Below, piece by piece: positions 24,580 through 34,882 of a stretch of 64,000 nt of DNA. This stretch comes from Pyricularia pennisetigena. Lineage: Eukaryota; Ascomycota; Sordariomycetes; Magnaporthales; Pyriculariaceae. Position numbers and translations under genes: made by a program. The stretch spans positions 1,655,200-1,719,199 of the forward strand of contig NC_043740.1 in assembly GCF_004337985.1 (NCBI RefSeq), given 5' to 3'. Within the stretch, counting starts at the first letter, position 1. Every line of letters starts with the position of its first letter. The notes beneath the pieces are model-generated. The model was not told the DNA's origin, did not search any database, and was given only the letters and a program-made list of their open reading frames with translations.

Positions 24580-26446
24580 ATGCCCTGCTTCAAGGGTATC
24601 GCGGTTAGCATTCACGCAAATGGTCCGATCCCAGAGCATGGCATCGTGAAGCAATCTCGGGCCTCGAGGGTCACGTCGTATATTCCAGTGCCCGAGCCGA
24701 CTTTGAACCCGGAGACAGGCGCTCAAGAGCCAGCCAAATTCGCCATATCCATAACGCTCCTCACCAAAGGCCTCCAGATCCCGTATTCGACCCCACCACC
24801 GACAGCCGATGATCCCTACCCGAAGCCACGTATAGTCGGCGCCCCCGGTCAGAATGGCAGTGTTAGCCCGTACATACCGCTCACATCGTCTGAGAACGAA
24901 ACGATAGCTGCTTATATCTACTTCGATGGGCGAGCCAAAGAAGAGGTGGCGACTCTCTTGAGGCCAGGTGAGGAAACCTGGGTTAACAGTCGCTGGGTGC
25001 AGGTGCCAGAATCCGAGGGCGGTGGCCTCGCGGAGAGAGAATTTCTGTTTCGTGAGGTCGCTCTTGAGAGGTGGCTCAACGGTCTCGATTTGAAGGGCCA
25101 CGATGCCGCTGATAAGCTCGAGAAGCGCAAGCACAAGTACGAGAGGCGACAACGTCGCCAAGAAAAGGCGGCGGCCGCGGCCGAAAACGGAGGAATACGC
25201 AGCACGTCGCCTATGGACTCAGACTCGGATAACTCGTCGGCTGAATCAGATGATGAAATACCCGAGGCCGCAGGCCAGATCAAGGTGGCTATGTTCCGCG
25301 TGCTGGCGTCTGGTGAAATCAAGAAGGGCGAGTACTCTCCGCAGTTCGATGCTCATGACGATGACGACGATGATGGGGCGGGTGGGAACCAGAACGGCAC
25401 AGGGGTCGGGGCGGATGTCGAACACACAACCAGCTTTGCCAAGCCTAAAACGCTTGACCCCAAGACTATCAGCACCCAGACGGTTACCGGCATTGATGGT
25501 CCTGACAAACCATATGCTACTTTTACCTTTTTCTACCGTGGAAAACGTAAGTGTCACGAGAACATAATCTCTATTGCAACGGTTATGCCCTCTTACCCGC
25601 TGACTTGTAACCCATTTTGATGCCTACTAGGGCAACTGGAAAAGATGGGCGTTCTCCCGTCATCCAAGACGCAAGCAACTCCTTCCAGCGCCGTCAAGCG
25701 GAGATCTGCCCAAATCGAGCTCCCCAAACTGGGACCCCTCAAGACTGGTGGCACAGTAGGCTTTTCCGCTTTCCGTGATAACGATGCGGAGACGGCGAGG
25801 CGAAGAAAATCCCGCAAGAAGTCCATTGCTGGTAGTCCCAGCACCGGAACTGCTGCCATGGCAGCAGATTCCGACAGCGACGCGGATGACGACCTGATTG
25901 CAACCAAAATGGAGGATATGGACGAAAAGGACGTTATCCAAACGGGAGCCACCCTCAACCCTGACGAAGCCAAGTTTTCGGGGGAGCTTGCAGACGGTGT
26001 CGAAAGGATTCACGTAAGTTGCGATCTACTCCACGGACTAGCTAGCATTGGCGATTTGCTGCTGACGGTTTCAACAGCTCAAAAGGGCGCGATCCGCAGA
26101 CCCAGATAGTGCCGCTGCCAACTCAGCCAAGACTGAAAACCAGCAACCAGCTAGCCAGTCGAACACCCCAGACAATAAGTCCTTACTCGAGAGCTTGTCG
26201 CCCGTTCCATCCACCAGCGCCACGTTTGGCGGCGCCTTGAACAACAAGAATATCCTGGATGATGCGATCGTGGGTAGTCCACTCAAGAAGCAACGAGCCC
26301 TCAGCGGGCCTGATGCCGAGAAGCTATCTCAAGCTGCAGGTCTGGGGAGCATACTTGCCCAAGTTCAAGCCGGACAGACTCCTCAAGCCAGTTCAGGTCT
26401 ACAACCGTCAGCTATGAAGCAGGAAGACGAAGAGGAGGAGCTTTGA
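24580..26446 (+). CDS. fungal-specific protein of unknown function (possible DUF7918 family)
   Basis: Unknown function. Exons are 24580-25546, 25631-26013 and 26078-26446, giving 572 residues. The ATG sits in a strong context (CCACCATGCC). The N-terminal part (about 1-170) looks like a folded beta-rich domain: KGIAVSIHANG, SRVTSYIPV, then an extended AAYIYFDGRAKEEVATLLRP and a WV-Q-VP segment, continuing after an acidic linker with IKVAMFRVLASGEIKKGEYS and PYATFTFFYR. This resembles the fungal DUF7918 domain; the name is from memory and unverified. The domain is interrupted by a charged insert (KRKHKYERRQRRQ, then Ser/Asp-rich) and a run of seven Asp (DAHDDDDDDDG-like). The C-terminal half is disordered with basic clusters (RRRKSRKKS; SPLKKQR) that look like nuclear localisation signals. 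A nuclear role is inferred from composition only. Confidence 0.75.
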
Positions 26447-27877
26447 AGGTCGTTTTCCTCTTCATTATTTCAACACTCACAAGGGTCTGAATCAGAAAGA
26501 CAAGCAGCACTTGCTGCTCTATGATCCCAGGATAAGACCGGGTCCGAATGCATATTGCCTTGTCGCACAAGTCACATGGCGACATCTCACTGCAGGATAT
26601 CTATCGCAGCCCGTTTCGGGTATGCGCCGGTCGAGAAGGATATGAAAGACGTCACGTGGAATGGCACACGGTTGTACATGGACTAACGCACTTGGAACCC
26701 CCGAGCCAGTACTCAAAAGTCTGGTGTGAGCAGCTACTTGAGCCCAGGCGAGACGACTTGGCGGTCAAGTGCTTTCACATGGGTTTTTGGGTAGGGATAC
26801 ATTGGCTTTGATGCTGTCAGGGAGAATCTTATTCATCTTCATACCTCTAGACGCAAAGAGACTTTACCGGTTCACATTTACGACTGTGGACGTATCTGGG
26901 AACGTAGAATTATCATAGTTCTCCTCCATTCTTGTAGGTTTAGACAACACCACACCCGCCTGCGGGAGTAAAGTAGTCTGTACGGCAACATCAAAACGTC
27001 TGATGTAATGCCATTATTATTTGCACTCTTTGAGATGGGATGATACTGTGAATTATCTTTGTTTTGACCATACATAATGTTTTCTACAGATACAAAGCTC
27101 AGATGACAGCGAGACGACCGGCCCGGCTGACGGAGCCAGAGACCCCGTAACCTACAATCTGACTTCTGTTCACCATACACGAATCAATCTGTTTTCCAAA
27201 TGTTAGCCAGTGACAATATTTAACAATGTATCGGGATTGAAACAGTAAATGGGATATATCAATGATGTGATCAGACTGTTGAGCTTGATAGTTTGGTTGA
27301 GTCAACATGAAGATTCAGTTGGCCGTTCTTAATGGATAGAAGAAGTGTCATCATGTCAAGAGATACAAGAGGAGAAAGAAGAAGACGTAAAAAGAAAATC
27401 ATCTATACATACCATTGATTGAAAGCACAATCGTGTAGCGCCGGAGACAAGGCGAGCAATCGCCCATCCATCTTGCTTGTCGGGTGAATGTCAAAGAAAG
27501 CCAGAAAAATTTCTTCAATGCCCGTGGAAACCTTTATCTGGTGCTTTGGGCTTCCTTACATAATCCGCAGTCCCACTCTACATCTCCTGTGGACTAAAAG
27601 CTCTGCCTGATGACCCGCCGTTGCTAGGTACCTTGAGTGTCTGTCCTACCGTGCGACCAATGCGACGTAAACTTGCGCGGATGACCCCACCATCAGGTTG
27701 GGCCAACCCCTCGATACGCCAAATCGAGCACCTTCGATCAACAACATCTTGGACGTCAAACAACCCAAAACTGAGGAATTTTAGCCTACGGGAAAACAAT
27801 CGCCTCCACAGACCCAACCTGCTTTGCTCTAATCTTTTTGTTTTTTTTAACACAGACTCAGCTTCGAAACTGTCAAG
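26447..27877. other. intergenic region, no supported gene
   Basis: 3' flank of the preceding gene and promoter of NTF2. Short ORFs are present but none shows domain or codon signal. A T run near 27838-27848 lies just upstream of the NTF2 start codon. Confidence 0.55.
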
Positions 27878-28769
27878 ATGACGAGTAAGTCTTCACTTCG
27901 AGCACATATAGATTCTCCTCCCCGCCCAGTCTTGGAGCCCCCCGGCGCATGCATGACGCTGGGTCGGGGTTTGTGTGCCAATGCATCACTAACAAAGGTT
28001 TTTCTTTCTATCATTCACAGCTCCTCAGGCTGTTGCGAGTAGGTGACCGCAAGCGATTAAATCCACACACAAGTCGACAAAGGAGGAGGAGGAGGAAAAT
28101 TCCCCCCTTACGACGTCGATATGCTTGCCACAGCGCACCGACTAACCGAATCCACGATGGTCACCAGCGGAATTCGTCCAGTTCTACTATAGCGAGTTTG
28201 ACAAGGGAAGGGAAGCGCGCGCCGCATGGTCGAACCTGGTCTACGTACGCGCCCGTTCCCTTTTTATAGTTGGGTGGGATAGAAGGGAACAGAGAAATGC
28301 TAACATTGAGGGGCATGATTTATAGACTGATCAATCCGTCCTGACCTTCGAATCGACCGAGCACCGAGGCAAGACCGCCATCGCAGAGAAGCTATCGGTA
28401 GGTGAAATAATTCAAAATGGATTCTTGGGGTGCGCAAGAGCAGAGCTGACGGGTTGGATTTGTTTGCGGTATAGGGTCTGCCTTTCGAGGTTGTCAAGCA
28501 CCAGGTCTCAACACTTGATGTTCAGACTACGGTTCACGATGGTATCATCATCTTGGTCACCGGCCAGCTGCTGGTAAGTATAACTCTCTGGCTCACGAGG
28601 CCATAATACCGGGTTATCTCCAGTCATAGCCGAAAGACTGCATGCTAACAATCCATGGCAGGTGGACGAAGAGCAGCGGCCGATGAACTTCAGCCAGGTA
28701 TTCCAGCTTCTCAAGGCTGAGGATAGGTGGTATGCACTTAACGACATCTTCAAGCTGGTCCTGGGTTGA
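27878..28769 (+). CDS. NTF2: nuclear transport factor 2
   Basis: NTF2 carries Ran-GDP into the nucleus through nuclear pores. Exons are 27878-27884 (7 nt), 28021-28038 (18 nt), 28168-28244, 28326-28397, 28475-28573 and 28662-28769, giving 126 residues, the normal NTF2 length. The two micro-exons were accepted because they yield MTTPQAVAT joined in frame to EFVQFYYSEFDKGREARAAW, the typical NTF2 N-terminus, and each junction has GT-AG ends. Later landmarks are the SVLTFES strand, GKTAIAEKLSGLPF, the HQVSTLDVQ strand, ILVTGQLLVDEEQRPMNFSQ and the end DIFKLVLG. The family's Ran-binding acidic residues fall in the DEEQ region. Five introns in under 900 bp make it the most intron-dense gene here. 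Confidence 0.93.
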
Positions 28770-30476
28770 GTTGTCTTCCAACCCTCAAAAGTCCACTCGG
28801 ATTGCCAAAGGCTTCTATTCCACAGTAATGGAGGAAGACTCGGCGCAAAGGGTGGAAGTGGGGGATGATAATGTTTGTGTATTCCACCAGATATTGGAAT
28901 TCCGGCAGTTACTCGTAGTTGGTACACCGTAGCGGGAACTAAGTCGCGACCTTTGAGCCATTCCTCCCCATTAAACAGCGAATGTCAACTCATATGCTTT
29001 GGTATGAGCATACAATGCGTCAAGTAGAGACATAATTGTGGTACATTTTCTTTCCTTCTAAGGCTTGGCAAAGGAATGGGCGGACATGGGCCAGACACAC
29101 GGTATAAGTCCGTGCAAAGTCTCGCGTAGCGTTGGTTATGCGCCACTCGTTTAGAACTAGATAAACATTCATCTCATTTAGTGTCAGGCTGAATAAGTCT
29201 ACTTGAGGTCGGCGGGACTGAAATGAACCCATGAATTAATTGGTGATTGCCTGCGTGAGGTGGAACCTGTCTCCAGTGGGCCGCGCCAGCAAGTCGATTC
29301 AATGAGTCAACCACCAGGACGATTTATTTGCTGCCGGCTTGGCCAAGTTGGTGAAAAAGTGAAATACCATGATCCATTTGACTGGATCTGCTGGACGAAG
29401 TACAAGAATGTCATATCATGCAAACTCGCCACACAAAGCTGAGATCTATGTTGTATATCGAGGTCCCAGTGACGAGGGCGTGGAACTTGTGTGCCTTCAT
29501 AGGTAGTAGATAGGTACCTAGGCCATATATCGCCTGCAGAATGTAGTAGAAACTTTAACTACAGACATGCAGGTATTTTGTGGATGAAAGCAAACCAACG
29601 CATTGTGGAGTACAGTATGGAATATGAGGTGGTTGAGCTTGGGTGATTTTCGGAACTTGCAAGTTCTAAATCCTTGGCTGCCTGTTGCCATGGAATGAAT
29701 GCTGCTTCCGACAGATGCAAGCTTGCCCAATACAAACAAATTCCTTAACTTTTCTTCAAACATGAGGGATAGAGATGGACGAATCTAGGAAATAAAGAAA
29801 AGGTAGGTAGCTTACTTGCCTTATCAAGTGGTTTAGATCAGGCAGATGGATGGCCGATTACTAGCTGTAAATCATTCCCAAGGGAAGTGACGAAGCAAAA
29901 CAAAGGGCCGCGTACGTCGTAAAGCTCCATCGGATTGATTGCGCCTTGGCCTTGGTCGCTTTTTTGTTTGACAGGCCTACCACGCGGCTGCAAAGAGGCG
30001 CAGTTTGGAAACGGCGCGCCGAGCAGGTAAGGTAAGGTACCCACCAATCCCCCAGAACCCCAGCCATTCGTAGCCCCGGCCTCTTTCCGTAGGTACGCTA
30101 TGGAACATAAGGACAGCAAACGTTGTGTTTTTTTCGAACTCTCTTTACCACGAAGCTTCGTCATCTGCTTTTTTTTTTCCCCCCCATGACTGAACACCAA
30201 CCACGAATTCACGACATTGCTTTAATTTAGCGACAACCTGCGAACATTCGATTTCCTACATCCTCGAGAAAATCTCGACTTGCTAATATCCGGCCGCTGA
30301 ACCAGTGCAGCCTCGGCGCAGATCTTTCGACGGTTTACAACGGCAGCATTAGAGCTCTTCTGGGGAAGCTCCAGCAACATCCCTTTGAGCATCAGCTTTC
30401 CTGGATTTCGGTCCGCAATTTTGCAACTACTTCTCAGAGCCAACAGAGCTTATAACATCGCTTTGTATCGATCAAA
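28770..30476. other. intergenic region, no supported gene
   Basis: 3' flank of NTF2 and promoter of TVP18. It contains AGGTAGGTAG (29801-29810), GGTACCTAGGCC near 29513-29524 and a T/C run (30171-30184). I see no coding region. Confidence 0.55.
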
Positions 30477-31308
30477 ATGACGCTGAAGGAGGAATTCGCG
30501 ACCCGTAACTTCAGTGCGTGACACCCGTTTCTCGCTGCGCGTCCCCAGGGCGAGAGATGGAATCTCATGATGGTGCCTATCAAGCTACTAACATGCGGTT
30601 TTTCAACATCCAGGTATCTACGGACAATGGTAAGCAAATAGTGACGAAAGCTCGATATTCTCCACAAAAGCTGTCTTAAGCTCTTGCGATCACACGATTT
30701 TCAAGCGTCGAGCTCGGTCTTGCATATGGACTATATATACTTTCTGGCTCCGTTCCTGAACTACAGTGCAATGCGCAAAGTCATGAACGCATCAACTGTG
30801 GCATGAGTCGCTGACAAATACCTCAATATTACCTAGGCTGGGAGTTCTGAGCATGATTCTTTGCTTTGCTTTGGGCATCGCAAACATCTTCACCTTTAGA
30901 CTGTTGATCATCATCTTCAGCGTTATCTGCTTGTGAGTCGATGAGCATGCAGGACCAAAGCCGCTTTTTGTTGTGGCTATTGATTAACCATGCAATGAAA
31001 TGATCAGAGTCTCGTCCTTCGTCATACTTTTTATCGAGGTGCCGCTGCTGCTCCGCATCTGCCCTACCTCATCCACGTTTGACAATGCGATCCGCAAGGT
31101 TTCGACCAATTACATGCGCGCGGCCGCCTACCTAGTCATGGGCGTCGTGCAGTGGCTGTCGCTCCTCGGAGGCGCATCGTCGCTCATCGCCGCCGCCGTG
31201 TTCCTTACGCTCACTGCCATCTGCTACGCTCTTGCCGGCGTCAAGGGACAAGCGTTTGTTGGTAGCAAGACTCTGGGTGGCTCTGGTGTTGCGCAGATGA
31301 TTGTATGA
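30477..31308 (+). CDS. TVP18: Golgi membrane protein TVP18
   Basis: Tvp18 is a small four-helix membrane protein of late Golgi vesicles, associated with Yip-family proteins in yeast; its biochemical function is unclear. Exons are 30477-30513, 30614-30629 (16 nt), 30837-30932 and 31008-31308, giving 149 residues, the usual size. The model yields MTLKEEFATRNFSIYGQW, the signature opening of the family, spanning three exons. It then gives LGVLSMILCFALGIANIFTF (TM1), a second helix ending at SSFVILFIEVPLLLRICPTS, the STFDNAIRK motif, two more helices and the terminal VGSKTLGGSG. The tiny second exon is required to encode IYGQ, and both its splice sites are canonical. Confidence 0.93.
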
Positions 31309-33112
31309 TTTTGGCGAGACGATGGTGCCATTCGAGATGGCAGGGTTGCTTTGCGAACGCATCTCATGCCGGAGGAGTGGTTGGCCTTGAGCCATGGCAA
31401 GATTCGGTGGGAACCTTTGTTTTCTCGTTTATTTATAAGCCGAGAGGGCTGAGTATCTCCATTGCACATCACATGGGGGTGCTTGTTTTGATCGGTGGCA
31501 GGTGATTGTATACGTGTGCTAAAAGGGCTTTGTTTGAGAGATGGGACGGGGTTTTGCGAACACTCATGAGCAGTGCCGTTCTGGTGTCGTCATACTGGCG
31601 GCCGGGCACTTTTTTTTTTTTTTTAAAGCGGCAGGGTGCCGCTGGTTCAACGAGCTGAAGATTGATTGCGAGGGCTTATGTCATTGTATGGGTTGTTAAC
31701 AGTAGGACCTCGGGCTTTCAAATGCCGTTAGGAGTCTGGAGTTGAATTACATGATTCTTTGGCATCATGGACAGAAACTTGTGAACATGCCATTGTTCTA
31801 CTTCTACGACTAGATTATAAATAAAATCTGACGTTGGAGGGAACTTGGTTTGATGCCTGAGATCGACAATGCTACCACGAATGTTTTACGCGTAGAAGTA
31901 TAGCAGTCAATACCACTGCGAAAACGGACTATATCTCTAGCCATGCGGATAAATGTAGTCGGTTCCTTTGACTAGGTATGTATATATCCATAGACAGAAT
32001 ATTGAAATTCTCACCAAACTTGAACATAATTCAAGTTTGCCAGATACCGGCATATGCCATTGACATGAAAGCTGGTGGTTCCTGTGCCTGGTCTCGACGT
32101 TGACGATCTTTTTAAGTTCTCCTTGATGTTATTAACCGAAGCTTGACTAATACCACTGCAAATATAATACTTTTCAGCCTACTTTCAACACCCCAGACTG
32201 CAAGAATATCAAAGCGACGCCCGACATTTCGTGGCGTATGCGAAGCTATGCCGCTCAGACCCTGTGCTTAGGCCCTCGTGCATCCTCGTGCATCGGAAAT
32301 ATACCAAAGTGTGTGCTAACATGCCATTGGACCTGACAGAAATATACTCACGCACATGGTATCGGCAGCTAAGAGTAACTAACATTCGAGAAGAAAAAAA
32401 AGGTGTTCGTGCGGAGTAGAGACAGAGGGTCATGTGAGAGGGAAGGGGAAGTGAAGGGAGGGTGGTCGATTGAAAGCAGCGGTGACCGTCAGCCAAGTCT
32501 GTCGCTTAGCAACGAGCGTGGCTACCACCTTACCCAGACCAGGAGGTTGCGCGGCCACCTAACCTACATAACCTTGGATCGGTCATTCTAAATATTTAAA
32601 AAAAATCTCAAGTATACTCGATTTCCGATTCCAGCTATTTTAAACGAGTTTACACAATTGCATGTCATTGGGAGTGGGAGATTTGAAGCGGAAATTGTTT
32701 CGGCTCAAGACGATTAGGATGTCCACAGTAGATACCTCAAATAGTGTGAGAATTCACAATTTACAGGTACATCAAAGTGGGTATCGGATTCAATTGCATG
32801 CCAAGCGACAGCTTACATCCGTTTGTCAGTTGATTGGACGGGCGGGTGAAAGCTGCAATGTTCCCCGCCTCCCGATTGACCATCCCATGGATCCTCTTGA
32901 GGAGCTTCGAGACAGCTGCCCGTTTGAGAGTGCTCACTGTGTGATGTATGTCCTGTTAAAGTCCTTGTTTTCTTTGTCCACGAATGAATCTTGACCGGGC
33001 TCTCACTATGCAGTGATAGACAGTTAGATCTGGATGTTTCTGGTCCGATGGTCTCAGCTCGAAAAATAGCTGGGCGGCAAAACGTTGGTGACGCGGCCTT
33101 ACATCAACAATG

Positions 33113-33136
33113 AAAAAAAAAAAAAAAAAAAAAAAA
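33113..33136. repeat. A homopolymer, 24 nt
   Basis: Uninterrupted A run in intergenic DNA. Confidence 0.95.
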
Positions 33137-34636
33137 GGAAACCAGGAGAGCACAAAACAAATCCAGTACTTCGCAACTAGCCCGAGGAAACACGAAAGGA
33201 TTACCAAAATGACTCAACGTGGGCAGGCGGTAAGTTGCCGCCCTTTGGTGCTTGATTCTTTGATAGCCCAGGTAGCCATGTTTTGGTTTGGTGTCGCGAA
33301 GCATGTTTGAGCTTAAGGTAGTCCCAAAACAAACTTCTGCAGCTGTTGTCCTGCTTGTAGACACTTTTCCAGAGGGCCCTGAGCGTGAAAGTTGCCGGCC
33401 AGCCCAGTCCTGTCCAGACCCGGGTTATCATGACTAGGACCAGAAAGGTTACCGAATGGCCAACTACGAAGTCGACGATGTATATGACCTGACCCCGGTT
33501 GGTACCCACGGCACGTAGTCAAACTTTTGAGCAAATACTAACGAGTACATTAGAGTACACCGTATTTGTCTGCTGTGCTAGACCGTCTACCGTCCGAATC
33601 GCGATGTGACCCAATTATCTTGCCCCCATTTCAATCCATTTGGCTAGGCCACCATTGTAGGCTGGAACCTCAAAATGTTGGGCTCAACCCAAGACCAAAT
33701 CCCGCAGACGAGACAAGCGAGGCAAGGTAGTTTAGCAGTAACATGAAAATTTTTGCGCTCTTGAGTGGAAATAACCCGCAACCTTGCGAGTCTAGGACTA
33801 GGTTCGGCAGGTGGTGTTAATTATGTGTAGGCTGTTAAGCTCGATGATGTCTCCATGCAAGTCACGAGAGAATGTGCTCGCCCCATCGAGCCCACTGTGG
33901 AGGCCCACATACGGTCCAGCTCCCAAGCTGATCACTGACATGCCAGCGGCTTCTTCCCAAACGAATTCCGGGCTGCTGCAAGTGATGACGTTTAAATGAA
34001 GAGGCCACCGTCTGACAAGTTAACCCGTTTCCCTTCTTTCTCCCGACCCTGGGATTGATTCACAACTATTTTTTTTTTTTTTTTTGTTAAACACAACTTG
34101 GTATATTTTATCTGCTTTGAGCTACTTTGTAGATCAACTGCAAAAACAAGTTACATTTCCCATCGCCAATTCCTGATTGATTCCATGAACCTTCTTGCAA
34201 GTATAGCTTCTTTCTGGAGCACCAACCACTACTCATAACGTTTGCTTTGTCTTTCCATCTGTCCGTGCCCCTAAACGTCTCAATTCTCCAATTCGGTATG
34301 TCCTCCTAGCCAGAATTGCCGCCTCTGCTTTGATATTATGATCATGAGCCCTTTCCTTTGATTCGAGCTACTGTCAGAAGACTCTCTGTCCAACGGTTAC
34401 TTGCTGATTCCCCTCGTATCTCAATCTATCTGTTACCTCATGTCATTTTCATGTCACCGTCGATACCGCTTCGTGATTGCCCCTGTCCCCCTTTCCTCGT
34501 CTTATCTACCTCACTTGTCTTCCTGCCCAATCTCGGGCCTTGTTGCCTTGAGCTTTATCTGGGAAGGCACAGACTTCAATCTACGGATATATACTTACCG
34601 CTCTGTGCCACACTACCTCACTTATCGCCACCCCCC

Positions 34637-34647
34637 NNNNNNNNNNN
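34637..34647. other. assembly gap (11 N)
   Basis: Eleven undetermined bases lie in the C-rich leader about 235 bp upstream of the AIM21-like start codon. ORFs reading across it are unreliable. Confidence 1.
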
Positions 34648-34882
34648 CCCTGGACCTAGCTTTGCCAGGCCGTCTTAGCTACTTGCGTTTGCCTTATGCA
34701 CATCGGTTCCTCCATCCCATCCCGCCCGTGCCTAAACTAGCGTATACAGCTTGACTGACCGCCTCCCAGCAACGCAGCAACAGCGTGTCGAAACGAACCT
34801 GCGCAAAGCGTTACACATAAACCCGAAGCTTTTATCTAGACCCCCCGCCGCAGACTTTATAAAAAAAAATCTTTTGCCCAGC

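Larger units (their letters stand above)
31309..34882. other. intergenic region, includes assembly gap
   Basis: A 3.5-kb stretch with no recognisable gene. It holds A24 (33113-33136), T17 (34069-34085), a T run (31611-31624), ACCTAACCTAC near 32557 and the N gap (34637-34647). From about 34000 to the AIM21 start the DNA is pyrimidine-rich, which suits a promoter and 5' leader. Confidence 0.55.

Noticed and set aside
31886..31893. ACGCGT 3' of TVP18 as a cell-cycle box
   Set aside because: It is not between relevant genes and is consistent with background frequency; it was used as a caution for the MCB findings.
34358..34754. ORFs crossing the N gap
   Set aside because: They translate undetermined bases and sit in pyrimidine-rich leader DNA.
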